A stretch of DNA of 57,824 nt from NCBI RefSeq assembly GCF_028710545.1, contig NZ_JAQTTX010000015.1, forward strand, positions 1-57,824, in the 5' to 3' direction. Numbering within the stretch: the stretch's first letter is position 1; the number at the start of each line of letters is the position of its first letter. This document shows positions 18,782 to 26,959 of the stretch, piece by piece. Source of the DNA: Halothiobacillus sp. GTDB taxonomy: Bacteria; Pseudomonadota; Gammaproteobacteria; Halothiobacillales; Halothiobacillaceae. A model generated the notes under the pieces. That model had not been told where the DNA came from. It saw nothing but the letters and a program-made list of their open reading frames with translations, and did no database searches. The translations under genes and the position numbers were made by a program.

Positions 18782-19111
18782 ATGGCCGTCCGCAAAACCT
18801 CGACCGCCGCGCACACGATTGAAGCCGGGAATCCGGATGTGATCGCTCAATACGAACGTAGCATGAGCGAGCTGGAACAAATCGTCGCCCGGCTGGAACA
18901 GGGTGAAACCTCATTGGAGCAATCCCTGGCCGATTACGAGCGCGGAGCCCTTCTGGCCCGACAGTGCGAACAGGCGCTCAAGGCCGCAGAACAGCGAATT
19001 GAAGCACTCATGCAGTCCGACGAGGAAGAATCACCGAGGAAAAACGGTAAGAAAGACAATCCAAAACCACAGCCCGACCTGCCGCCAGCCGATGCCTTCT
19101 TTGATGTTTGA
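18782..19111 (+). CDS. xseB: Exodeoxyribonuclease VII small subunit
   Basis: 109 residues. The helical-hairpin core SMSELEQIVARLEQGETSLE followed by LADYERGALLARQCEQALKAAEQRIEAL is diagnostic for XseB; a charged tail (EEESPRKNGKKD) follows. It binds in several copies to XseA, which degrades single-stranded DNA. The start at 18782 is used because the family begins here; longer upstream frames lack similarity. It overlaps ispA by 8 nt, the usual xseB-ispA-dxs order. Confidence 0.95.
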   Translation: MAVRKTSTAAHTIEAGNPDVIAQYERSMSELEQIVARLEQGETSLEQSLADYERGALLARQCEQALKAAEQRIEALMQSDEEESPRKNGKKDNPKPQPDLPPADAFFDV

Positions 19112-20033
19112 TCACCTCAGGCTTGATATCGCCACCTTCCAATCGTGGCAGCGGGATTTTCAGGCAGCGTTCGAAATCCGGCTCAAACAGCGGCTGGACG
19201 ACATTCTGGGCGAATCCCCACAGCGGTTGAAAGATGCCATCGGCCACGCCGTCATCGACGGTGGCAAGCGGCTGCGTCCGATGCTGGTGATTCTGGGCGC
19301 CAGTCTGGACAACACGCCCGGCGGCCTCCCCGACCCGAACGATCCCCGGCTCGAACAGTTATGGAATGCTGCCGTCGCCATTGAGTTGATCCACGGCTAC
19401 TCGCTCATCCATGACGACTTGCCAAGCATGGACAACGACGATCTGCGCCGGGGCAAACCCACCGTCCACCGCGCTTTTGATGAAGCCACCGCCATTCTGG
19501 CTGGCGATGCGCTGCAGTCTCTGGCTTTCAGTTTGCTTGCAGATGCGCCGAAAACCGATGTTGAGACCCGTCTTCACTGGGTTTCACTGCTCAGCACCGG
19601 CGCGAACCGGATGGTGTTCGGCCAGCAACTCGATTTGAATCCACCTGCGCAGATACCGGCATTGGCTGAACTCACCCGGATGCACGAACTGAAAACCGGC
19701 GCCTTGCTGTATGCCGCCCTGATGATGGGGGCGAGTGGATGCTCGGCCGAAGATCGCGCAGCGCTGGAAGCATTCATTCGCCCGCTCGGGCTCGCCTTCC
19801 AGATCCAGGATGACATCCTTGACGCCACCGGCAGCGCCGAACAACTGGGCAAAACGCCCGGCAAAGATGCGGCCGACCATAAATATTCTTATGTGACAGT
19901 GTTGCGACTGGACGCAGCACGCGCCCATCTTAACGCCACCATGCGTGATGCGCTCAATGCCCTCGAACCCATGGGTGCACGTGCCTGTGGCCTGCGCGCC
20001 TGCGCCCGCTTTGTTTTGATGCGGGATCATTGA
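19104..20033 (+). CDS. ispA: Farnesyl (or geranyl) diphosphate synthase
   Basis: 309 residues from ATG 19104 inside the xseB end. The first Asp-rich motif reads DDLPSMDND with Arg-Arg after it. GGKRLRPML is the IPP-binding region, and the second Asp-rich motif DDILD is followed by GKTPGKDAADHKYSYV. It makes prenyl diphosphates from IPP and DMAPP for quinones and undecaprenyl phosphate. The stop and the dxs start share one base (TGATG), so translation should be coupled with the enzyme that feeds the same pathway. Confidence 0.96.
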   Translation: MFDHLRLDIATFQSWQRDFQAAFEIRLKQRLDDILGESPQRLKDAIGHAVIDGGKRLRPMLVILGASLDNTPGGLPDPNDPRLEQLWNAAVAIELIHGYSLIHDDLPSMDNDDLRRGKPTVHRAFDEATAILAGDALQSLAFSLLADAPKTDVETRLHWVSLLSTGANRMVFGQQLDLNPPAQIPALAELTRMHELKTGALLYAALMMGASGCSAEDRAALEAFIRPLGLAFQIQDDILDATGSAEQLGKTPGKDAADHKYSYVTVLRLDAARAHLNATMRDALNALEPMGARACGLRACARFVLMRDH

Positions 20034-21964
20034 TGAGTCACGTGCCCAACGAACCGACCGATTTCAACCTGCTCGATTTGATCGACCAACCGGCCGACCT
20101 GCGCCGCCTGCCCAAGCGGCACCTTGTCCAGCTCGCCGCCCAGTTGCGCGCCGAACTGATCGAGCGCGTCGCACAAACGGGTGGTCATCTGGCGGCCAAT
20201 CTCGGCGTCATCGAACTGACCATCGCGCTGCATTACGTTTTCAACACGCCCGATGATCGACTGATCTGGGATGTCGGTCACCAGAGCTATGGACACAAGA
20301 TGCTCACCGGGCGCCGCGAAGCCATGTCCGGACTGCGTATGCGGGATGGCATATCCGGTTTCACACGCCGTGCGGAAAGTGATTTCGATCCCTTTGGGAC
20401 CGGGCATTCCAGCACCTCGATCAGTGCCGCGCTTGGCATGGCAGTCGCGGCCAAATTGCGCGGCGAGGACCACCATGCCGTCGCGGTGATCGGTGATGGC
20501 GCACTCACGGCCGGGCAGGCCTTCGAAGCGCTCAACCACGCGGGCGACATGAAGGCGAATCTCTTGGTCGTGCTCAACGATAATGAGATGAGCATTTCCA
20601 GGAACGTCGGCGCGCTCAATCAGCACCTCACCCGACTTCGCAGCAATCCGGTTGTGAACAAATTGCGCCAGGGTGGTCAGAACCTGCTGTCTCAAACCGG
20701 GCCCTTGGGTGAAATCCTTAACACCACCCGCGTCGGCTTGCGCGATGGCATGAAACACTTGCTGGGCGTTACCAGCCTGTTCGAAGAATTGGGCTTTGCC
20801 TACTTCGGCCCGATCGACGGCCACGATCTGCCCCTGCTTGTTGACACGCTGGAGAACCTGCGGCGCCAGACCGGTCCGCGCTTGCTGCACGTTGTCACTC
20901 AAAAAGGCCGGGGATTCAACCCGGCAGAACTCGATCCGGTCCGTTATCACGGCGTCGGCAAATTCGATCCGAAAAAAGTAATCAAGCTCGAACCGCAATC
21001 CGTCAGCCAAGGCACGGCTCAAAAAACACCGCCACCCAAAACCTGGACAATGGCATTTGGTGACTGGCTCGATACGCAAGGCAGCGATCCGTCGGTCGTC
21101 GTGATCACGCCCGCCATGATCGAAGGCTCCGGCCTGGCCGGTTTTGTCGCGCGTCATCCGCAGCGCTGCTTCGATGTCGGCATTGCCGAGCAACACGCCG
21201 TCACCTTCGCCGGTGGTCTTGCGGCAGAAGGCATGCGACCTGTCGTCGCCATTTACTCCACCTTCCTGCAGCGCGCCTGGGATCAGGTCATTCACGACAT
21301 AGCCCTGCAAAACCTGCCGGTACTGTTCGCCGTGGATCGGGCCGGACTGGTCGGGCCGGATGGCGCAACCCATGCCGGCAGCTTCGATCTAGCATTCGGG
21401 CAGGCCGTGCCGAATCTGAAAATCGCCGTGCCCGCCGATGCCGCCGATCTTCATGCCGCGCTGGATTGGGGCATTGCTGCCGATTCACCCGTACTGGTGC
21501 GTTACCCTCGCGGCGAATGTCCGGCCGATCTCGGTGGCGAAGCCGCGCGCACCCCGTTGGGGCTACGCGTCCGGCGACGGGCAGACGAACCCCGGCGCAG
21601 CCTGCTGGTCATCGCGCTGGGCTCCAAGGTGCAAACGGCATTGAAAGCCAGCGCCGATCTGGCAGCCACCGTGGTTGACCTGCGCTGGGCCAAACCCGTC
21701 GACTGGCCTGCCCTGCTGCCGCTGATTGAGGAACACGCCGCCTGGATGATTATTGAAGAAGGCAGCAAACTCGGCGGCATCGGCGCCAGCATGATTGCGC
21801 ACACGACCGAATTGGGCCTGTTCAAACCGGTCAAACACATGGCGCTGCCCGACACGTTCATTGAGCACGGCACTCGTGGAGAATGCCTTGCCGATTGCGG
21901 ACTTGACGAACGTAGTCTAAACAGTACGATGTCCGATTTTTTACGGCAGGTACTGCCCGCATGA
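20033..21964 (+). CDS. dxs: 1-deoxy-D-xylulose-5-phosphate synthase
   Basis: 643 residues. Thiamine diphosphate motifs are complete (GDGALTAGQAFEALNHAG to NDNEMSIS), as are VGHQSYGHKMLTGRR, FDVGIAEQHAVTFAGGLA and the C-terminal transketolase domain. It condenses pyruvate with glyceraldehyde 3-phosphate in the first step of the MEP isoprenoid route. It is fused by overlap to ispA upstream and to queD downstream (ATGA). Confidence 0.97.
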   Translation: MSHVPNEPTDFNLLDLIDQPADLRRLPKRHLVQLAAQLRAELIERVAQTGGHLAANLGVIELTIALHYVFNTPDDRLIWDVGHQSYGHKMLTGRREAMSGLRMRDGISGFTRRAESDFDPFGTGHSSTSISAALGMAVAAKLRGEDHHAVAVIGDGALTAGQAFEALNHAGDMKANLLVVLNDNEMSISRNVGALNQHLTRLRSNPVVNKLRQGGQNLLSQTGPLGEILNTTRVGLRDGMKHLLGVTSLFEELGFAYFGPIDGHDLPLLVDTLENLRRQTGPRLLHVVTQKGRGFNPAELDPVRYHGVGKFDPKKVIKLEPQSVSQGTAQKTPPPKTWTMAFGDWLDTQGSDPSVVVITPAMIEGSGLAGFVARHPQRCFDVGIAEQHAVTFAGGLAAEGMRPVVAIYSTFLQRAWDQVIHDIALQNLPVLFAVDRAGLVGPDGATHAGSFDLAFGQAVPNLKIAVPADAADLHAALDWGIAADSPVLVRYPRGECPADLGGEAARTPLGLRVRRRADEPRRSLLVIALGSKVQTALKASADLAATVVDLRWAKPVDWPALLPLIEEHAAWMIIEEGSKLGGIGASMIAHTTELGLFKPVKHMALPDTFIEHGTRGECLADCGLDERSLNSTMSDFLRQVLPA

Positions 21965-22407
21965 ACACCATCGCCTCAACAGCCGCACTTGAGCCAATTT
22001 TTGATCGCGTAAACAATCAGTTGGCCGCACCAAACGGGCAATTTTGCCTCACGGTCACCGCGGATTTCGCCGCCGCCCATCAATTGCACGGCTACGAGGG
22101 CAACTGCGCGCGATTACATGGCCATAACTGGAAGATCATCGTCGAAGTAACCGGCCAAAAGCTCGATGACGTCGGCATGGTCATCGATTTCAAGGCCATG
22201 AAAAAAGCCGCGCGGGAAGCAGCCAAGACACTGGATCACCAGTTTCTGAACCAGATCGAACCGTTTGACCGGATCAACCCGACCGCCGAACACATCGCCG
22301 TCTGGTTCTTTGTGGAGTTGAGCCGGATGCTCAACCAGCCCTACGCCCGCGTGAGTGCCATTACGGTATGGGAAAACGATTATTCCGCCGTCACCTACCG
22401 TGCCTGA
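21961..22407 (+). CDS. queD: 6-carboxytetrahydropterin synthase (QueD/PTPS family)
   Basis: 148 residues. Zn ligands are seen as the His of FAAAHQLHG plus HGHNW. The catalytic Cys is in EGNCARLHGH, and VIDFKAMK and DHQFLNQ complete the family set; E in the final VWENDYSAV anchors the pterin. It converts dihydroneopterin triphosphate towards preQ0/queuosine (or a pterin). The 4-nt overlap with dxs puts it in the isoprenoid operon. The next gene is folE2, the GTP cyclohydrolase that makes its substrate, which supports the queuosine/pterin role. Confidence 0.9.
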   Translation: MNTIASTAALEPIFDRVNNQLAAPNGQFCLTVTADFAAAHQLHGYEGNCARLHGHNWKIIVEVTGQKLDDVGMVIDFKAMKKAAREAAKTLDHQFLNQIEPFDRINPTAEHIAVWFFVELSRMLNQPYARVSAITVWENDYSAVTYRA

Positions 22408-22497
22408 CCCAGATGTTATCCAAATCGGGTTCTTGACACGTTTGCTATCCTTTATCCCTTCGTCTTCACCTTACGAATCTGACAGGAATCTTCTCCC

Positions 22498-23292
22498 ATG
22501 ACCCAGAGCGCCATGCCTGATGTGCAATCTTCATTCGATCCACGCAATATCGAGATCGACCGTGTGGGCATCAAGGCCATCCGGCATCCGCTCACCGTGG
22601 TTGATGGCGATTATCGTCAAGCGACAATCGCAGAATGCGAACTGACCGTCGCTCTGCCTGCAGACAAGAAAGGCACGCACATGTCCCGGTTTGTCGCGCT
22701 GTTGAATGCCGAGCCGCTGGTTTTATCGCTGGCCACCCTGCCTGACTGGATACGCCGCATGGCCGAATTACTGCACGCGAACACCGCCGATGCGCACTTC
22801 AATATGCCGTTCTTCGTGGAAAAATCCGCGCCCGTCAGCGGCCAGAAAGCCCTGATGGACTATCAACTGAGCCTGAGCGGTCATCTGGACGCTCAAGGAC
22901 AGGTTGAAACCCGGCTTGAACTCGTTGTACCCGTCACCAGCCTGTGCCCCTGTTCCAAGGAGATTTCAACTTATGGCGCGCACAACCAGCGCTCACATGT
23001 GACCGTCACGGCCTGCGTCACCGATGCGTCCCTGTCGATTGTCGATTTAATCGGCAAGATTGAAGATCAAGGCTCCTGCGCATTGTGGGGATTGCTCAAG
23101 CGACCTGATGAAAAGTTCATTACCGAATATGCCTTCGACCATCCCAAGTTCGTCGAAGACATGATCCGCGACGTGGCAGGCACCTTGGCTGATTACCCCG
23201 GCATCGCGGGCTATCGGGTCACCGTAGAAAACTTCGAGTCGATTCACAACCACTCGGCCTGGGCTGTGATCGATCGCCTAGGGAAGCGCTGA
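22498..23292 (+). CDS. folE2: GTP cyclohydrolase I type B
   Basis: 264 residues. The family active-site Cys is in VTSLCPCSKEISTYGAHNQRSH (Cys near 151), and the C-terminal GYRVTVENFESIHNHSAWAVID is diagnostic. It converts GTP to dihydroneopterin triphosphate for folate and queuosine, and unlike FolE can work with metals other than zinc. The last three codons (GKR, TGA) are partly inside the MITE that starts at 23282. The pre-insertion site would read IDRLGS then TAA, so the element changed the final residue and added one. Confidence 0.95.
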   Translation: MTQSAMPDVQSSFDPRNIEIDRVGIKAIRHPLTVVDGDYRQATIAECELTVALPADKKGTHMSRFVALLNAEPLVLSLATLPDWIRRMAELLHANTADAHFNMPFFVEKSAPVSGQKALMDYQLSLSGHLDAQGQVETRLELVVPVTSLCPCSKEISTYGAHNQRSHVTVTACVTDASLSIVDLIGKIEDQGSCALWGLLKRPDEKFITEYAFDHPKFVEDMIRDVAGTLADYPGIAGYRVTVENFESIHNHSAWAVIDRLGKR

Positions 23293-23432
23293 TTTATTCA
23301 GTGCTTCCCGCTTGGGGCAGGATGCCCCAACACGAATAAAGACGTAAGTCTTTGATTCGTGGGAGCCAGCGCGGGCGTGTACCGCGATGAGCGAGCTGAT
23401 TTGTTCCATGGATGGAATAAATCAGCATTTAC
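23282..23432 (+). repeat. 151-bp five-hairpin MITE, type B, at the folE2 3' end
   Basis: It is flanked by CTAG on both sides (23278-23281, 23433-23436). Ends are GGAAGCGCTGATTTATTC and the inverted GTAAATGCTGATTTATTC. Blocks of 27, 22, 31, 34 and 37 nt each form a hairpin: GGAAGC with GCTTCC, TTGGGGCA with TGCCCCAA, CACGAAT with ATTCGTG, CGCGG with CCGCG, CTGATTT with AAATCAG. It is nearly identical to the inverted copy at 44166 and has the same block plan as the sequence-divergent copy at 13405. It is non-coding. Confidence 0.88.
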
Positions 23433-23502
23433 CTAGGATCATAATTGCGGGCTTCTCGATAAATTTTCTGGCAGCCCCTGCGCCTTAGTCGCTGCATTTC
23501 GG

Positions 23503-24309
23503 CTAATGGCTACTCAACGCCCCCGGTTGCAGACGGCCACCGAACAGGTCGTTCGCGTTGGCGTCCAGTCGTTCCACGAGCGCGTCTACTTCCATCACAA
23601 ACAATTTTGCAAGCACATCGAGCTGTTCGACAATGAAGGCAGGTTCATTCGCCTCGCCCCGGTGCGCATGTCCGGGCTGGTTCGGCGCATCGGATTCGAG
23701 CAACAATGCCTCGATGGGCAAAGCGCCTAACATGGCCCGCAATCGTGTGGCGCGCGGATGGGTGATTGCCGCGCCGACACCGATATAGAATCCCTGCTCG
23801 ATCAACTGACGGGCCTGCTGCAACGAGCCGGTAAAACCATGCACGACGCCCCGAAGCGTGGGATGGCGCCGGATGACGGACAGCAACTTATCCGCGGATT
23901 TGCGTTCATGCAGAATCACCGGCAGCCTGTGCTGCAAGGCGATATCCACCTGCCCGAGAAAGAGTTCGGTCTGACGCGCCGCATCCGGCATCTTGGGCGC
24001 AAAATCCAGCCCGATTTCACCGATCGCCAGCACCCGGTCGCCTTCCTGTTCAATCCAGCGCGCTAAAGCCTTCAGCGCGGCGCTCGGTTCGAGCCGATCC
24101 GCCCACCAGGGATGCACGCCATACGCGAGACCAACCGAGACTCCGAGGTTACGAGCCATCTGCGCCACTTCGTTCTGTTTTCCCCACTGATCGGGTGCGA
24201 CACCCACGCAAAGCAGGCCATCAACACCTGCCTGTCGCATACGCGCCACCACGTCGGCCAATGATCGTGATGCAACCAGATCTTCAAGGTGACAATGTGT
24301 ATCGAACAT
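23503..24309 (-). CDS. tatD: TatD-family metal-dependent hydrolase
   Basis: 268 residues from ATG 24309. The metal ligands of the family are visible: FDTHCHLEDL, the Glu in IGEIGLDF, His in LPVILHERK, His in GVVHGFTGS, and Asp in LLESDAPNQPG. TatD-type proteins are 3'-5' DNases/phosphoesterases; cellular substrate not certain. It stands alone on the minus strand, between the MITE and the divergent stator genes. It could equally be called YcfH- or YjjV-like. Confidence 0.9.
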   Translation of the reverse strand: MFDTHCHLEDLVASRSLADVVARMRQAGVDGLLCVGVAPDQWGKQNEVAQMARNLGVSVGLAYGVHPWWADRLEPSAALKALARWIEQEGDRVLAIGEIGLDFAPKMPDAARQTELFLGQVDIALQHRLPVILHERKSADKLLSVIRRHPTLRGVVHGFTGSLQQARQLIEQGFYIGVGAAITHPRATRLRAMLGALPIEALLLESDAPNQPGHAHRGEANEPAFIVEQLDVLAKLFVMEVDALVERLDANANDLFGGRLQPGALSSH

Positions 24310-24368
24310 CAAATACCAGTTTTGTTATCTATTGAAACCATCACACCGGCACCCTCCACACATTCGGC

Positions 24369-24395
24369 TCAATAAATCGAGTATTCTGCCGATGA
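24369..24395 (+). promoter_or_regulatory. Sigma-28 (FliA)-type promoter of the stator genes
   Basis: TCAA (24369-24372), a 15-nt spacer, then GCCGATGA (24388-24395) closely fits the flagellar sigma-28 consensus (T(A/C)AA, N15, GCCGATAA). It lies 49 nt before the motA start, as expected for a late flagellar promoter. Confidence 0.65.
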
Positions 24396-24443
24396 CAGAG
24401 AACAACCCTGTGATCCCTGAGCACTTGAAATGAGAGCACTGTT

Positions 24444-25262
24444 TTGAATCCAGCAACCCTGTTAGGCATTTTTGGCGGATTTGGCATTGTCATCGGTGCA
24501 ATTTTCCTGTCATCGAACCATGTGTCGGACTACTTCAGCCCAACGAGCCTGTTCCTCGTGCTGGGCGGAACGATTGCGGCCACGCTGATCAGTTATCCGT
24601 TGCACGAAGTGTTGCGGGTTTTCCGCGTTTTCACGATTGTACTGCGCAACGAGCGTCTGTATACCGAGCGCGATATTGCAGAATTGGTCGATGTGGCCAA
24701 ACTCAAGTTTCAGGGGCAGATCAACCGAGCAGATGAGAGGCTCACCAAAATCAACAATCCCTTCCTGAGAACCGGGATGCAGATGGTGCTGGACGGCGCA
24801 TCGAATGAGGACATCATGACCCTGCTGCAATGGCGAATCGGCCGGATGCGCGCCCGCGAACGCGCCGAGGCGCAGATTTTTCGCACCATGGCCGCCTTCG
24901 CCCCCGCATTCGGCATGCTGGGCACCCTACTCGGGCTGATCAACATGCTCCATGCCATGGACGCCGCGCACTTCGCGGACATCGGCGTGAACATGGCACT
25001 GGCGCTGATCACAACGCTCTACGGCATTCTCCTCGCCAACATGATTTTCAAGCCCATTGCGCTCAAACTGGAACGCCGGACCGAGCAAAGGGTGATGGTC
25101 ATGAACATGATGGTCGAAGGCGTGATGCTGATGCAGCAACAACGCTCCCCTGCGTTCATCCGCGAAACGCTGCAATCCTTCCTCGCACAGAGCGAAGATG
25201 AACTGCGCGAGGGAGCCAGCCAGCCCGGCAAACGTACGGGTTCGGTACGCGGCACACGCTAA
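24444..25262 (+). CDS. motA: Flagellar motor stator protein MotA/PomA
   Basis: 272 residues from TTG 24444 (GAGAG upstream; the protein begins MNPATLLGIFGGFGIVIGA as in the family). There are four membrane helices: about 5-22, 33-52, 145-168 and 180-200. The large cytoplasmic loop has the conserved charged residues (RADERLTKINNPFLR, GRMRARERAEAQIFR), and the helix 3 motif AAFAPAFGMLGTLLGLI is intact. With MotB it forms the ion channel that drives the flagellum. Sodium (PomA) versus proton use cannot be settled from sequence alone. The gene is 11 bp upstream of motB, behind a sigma-28-like site. Confidence 0.93.
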   Translation: MNPATLLGIFGGFGIVIGAIFLSSNHVSDYFSPTSLFLVLGGTIAATLISYPLHEVLRVFRVFTIVLRNERLYTERDIAELVDVAKLKFQGQINRADERLTKINNPFLRTGMQMVLDGASNEDIMTLLQWRIGRMRARERAEAQIFRTMAAFAPAFGMLGTLLGLINMLHAMDAAHFADIGVNMALALITTLYGILLANMIFKPIALKLERRTEQRVMVMNMMVEGVMLMQQQRSPAFIRETLQSFLAQSEDELREGASQPGKRTGSVRGTR

Positions 25263-25273
25263 GCGCAACAGCC

Positions 25274-26254
25274 ATGAATAGCCAGAAGCCTCCGCCTGAT
25301 GACACGCTGAACGATCAAGTGACTCAGAGCATCCAGTCGGAGATCGAACTCGCCGAAAAAACAGGCGTGTTTTCACGGCCATGGCACGAAGGTTGGGAAG
25401 AAGATGCCCATCTGATCGAAGATGACCAATCGTTCTGGTTGCTTACCATGGTCGATTTGATGACGCTGCTGCTGACGATGTTTGTCCTGCTCGCCGCCTA
25501 CGCGTATCAGAGCAAGGACAATACCGTCACCATGGTTGCCAGCAGCGGCAGCACGCAGCAGGCACAAAAAGTGGATAAAACCCCCACGCCCCAGACCGGC
25601 CCGATGCCAACCACACAAATCTCGCCGGGAGAAACGCCGACCCAGGGCAATATTCCGCAGACTGGCAATGCGCTGATTGGCAAAGCGGGCACACAACCAC
25701 CGATCAGTCCGAATGAACCCACGGCTAATCCGCCCGTGCCTGCCATGACGGACGAGTCCGTTCAGAATCAGGCCCGTGCCCTGTTCTCGGGCTTAGGCAA
25801 AGATGTCGATGTTTCTGTGGTCAAAGGGCGCATTAATCTTCGCGTTAAAGACAATATCCTCTTTTCCTCGGGCAATTCGGCGCTCTCGGCTGCCGGCATA
25901 CAATTGCTCAAACGTTTGGCTGACCGCCTCAAGGCAGGCGATTATCCCATTGCCGTTCAGGGCCACACGGACAACGTGCCAATCCATACCCTGCAATTTC
26001 CCTCTAATTGGGAACTCTCCGCGGCGCGGGCGGCGGCTGTGGTACAAGCACTGATCGCCAGTGGCGTTCAACCGGAGCGGCTTTCGGCCATTGGCTTTGC
26101 CGACACGCACCCGATCGCCTCGAACGACACAGCCAGCGGCCGGGCGGAAAATCGCCGGGTCGATCTGGAATTACAACTGCCCGCCAGCATGCTGTCCAAA
26201 GTTTTAGCGGGAACCAAACCCGCATCCGCGGCCCAGCCTGCAAGTCAGCCATAA
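25274..26254 (+). CDS. motB: Flagellar motor stator protein MotB/PomB
   Basis: 326 residues. One membrane helix near 56-75 (FWLLTMVDLMTLLLTMFVLLA) contains the essential channel Asp of MVDLMTLLL. A Pro/Thr-rich plug/linker (90-160) follows, then an OmpA-like peptidoglycan-binding domain (ILFSSGNSALSAAGIQLL, VQGHTDNVPI, NWELSAARAAAVV, GRAENRRVDLEL). It anchors the stator to the wall. It is in an operon with motA. Confidence 0.93.
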   Translation: MNSQKPPPDDTLNDQVTQSIQSEIELAEKTGVFSRPWHEGWEEDAHLIEDDQSFWLLTMVDLMTLLLTMFVLLAAYAYQSKDNTVTMVASSGSTQQAQKVDKTPTPQTGPMPTTQISPGETPTQGNIPQTGNALIGKAGTQPPISPNEPTANPPVPAMTDESVQNQARALFSGLGKDVDVSVVKGRINLRVKDNILFSSGNSALSAAGIQLLKRLADRLKAGDYPIAVQGHTDNVPIHTLQFPSNWELSAARAAAVVQALIASGVQPERLSAIGFADTHPIASNDTASGRAENRRVDLELQLPASMLSKVLAGTKPASAAQPASQP

Positions 26255-26274
26255 AAGCGAGCAAGGAAAACCCC

Positions 26275-26754
26275 ATGATGCAGCAGACCGATCACCCCCC
26301 CGCCAGCACTACTTCCAATGAGGCTGCCTGGAAACTCCATCCGCAATTGCTGGCCGATTCCATACCGGTCACAGAACTGCCCACCTGCGCCATACGTCTG
26401 CTCGACGATGCCCGCTTCCCCTGGATTCTGTTGATCCCGCGTGTTGCCGGGCTCACACAATGGTTGGACATGCCACAGGACATCGCCCATCAGGTGCTCG
26501 ATGAGGTGCACGAAGTCCAACAGGTATTGCAGCAAATATTTACCCCCATCCGCATCAACTTCGCCGCAATCGGCAATCGGGTGGACCAGTTACACATTCA
26601 CTGCGTCGCCCGTTTCAGCAATGATGCTGCGTGGCCGGATGTTGTCTGGGGGCATGGCGCACGCCAACCCTACAATCCGCTTGATCGACTGACCCGGGCA
26701 AACGCAATCGCCGCTGGACTCAAAAGCCACTCTCGGCGACACTCTAGCAATTGA
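26275..26754 (+). CDS. HIT-domain protein
   Basis: 159 residues from ATG 26275 (AAGGAAAA upstream; the next codon is also ATG). The histidine triad reads QLHIHCVARF, so the first His is Gln and the two essential His remain, a variant seen in some bacterial HIT proteins. FPWILLIPRVAGLTQWLD is the family beta-strand region. HIT proteins hydrolyse or transfer nucleotides; substrate unknown. It starts 20 nt after motB, so may be read through from the stator promoter. Confidence 0.85.
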   Translation: MMQQTDHPPASTTSNEAAWKLHPQLLADSIPVTELPTCAIRLLDDARFPWILLIPRVAGLTQWLDMPQDIAHQVLDEVHEVQQVLQQIFTPIRINFAAIGNRVDQLHIHCVARFSNDAAWPDVVWGHGARQPYNPLDRLTRANAIAAGLKSHSRRHSSN

Positions 26755-26880
26755 AGGAATGACTGAATAAACTGCTCGCACCGAGCCAATCGAAATTTGT
26801 GTTTCAGATTGATGCCATTTCCCTGACGACTGATCGTCACGCGGAAATAACGGCACCTGCCTGTGCCGCAGAACCTCTAG

Positions 26881-26908
26881 GAAAGGCCTGCACAAATGCA
26901 GAGATTCC
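26881..26908. repeat. 28-bp mini-element with CTAG on both sides
   Basis: CTAG at 26877-26880 and 26909-26912 bracket a 28-bp insert whose core CTGCACAAATGCAG is a hairpin. Its left end is GAAAGGCCTGCAC, its inverted right end GGAATCTCTGCAT, IS5-like. Flanking ACCTCT and AGAGGT suggest it sits inside an older element. A sister left end occurs at 44028 after CTAA. The rest of 26755-26959 shows no gene. Confidence 0.55.
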
Positions 26909-26959
26909 CTAGGCTTTTCAGAGGTTTCTTGGTCGTAAAACCCATAAGGACAACCGGTT

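Noticed and set aside
20027..21373. 448-codon frame antisense to dxs
   Set aside because: Same artefact of codon bias; dxs is complete on the other strand.
22433..22460. TTGACA as folE2 promoter
   Set aside because: No acceptable -10 hexamer at 16-18 nt; also no convincing Zur-type site was seen.
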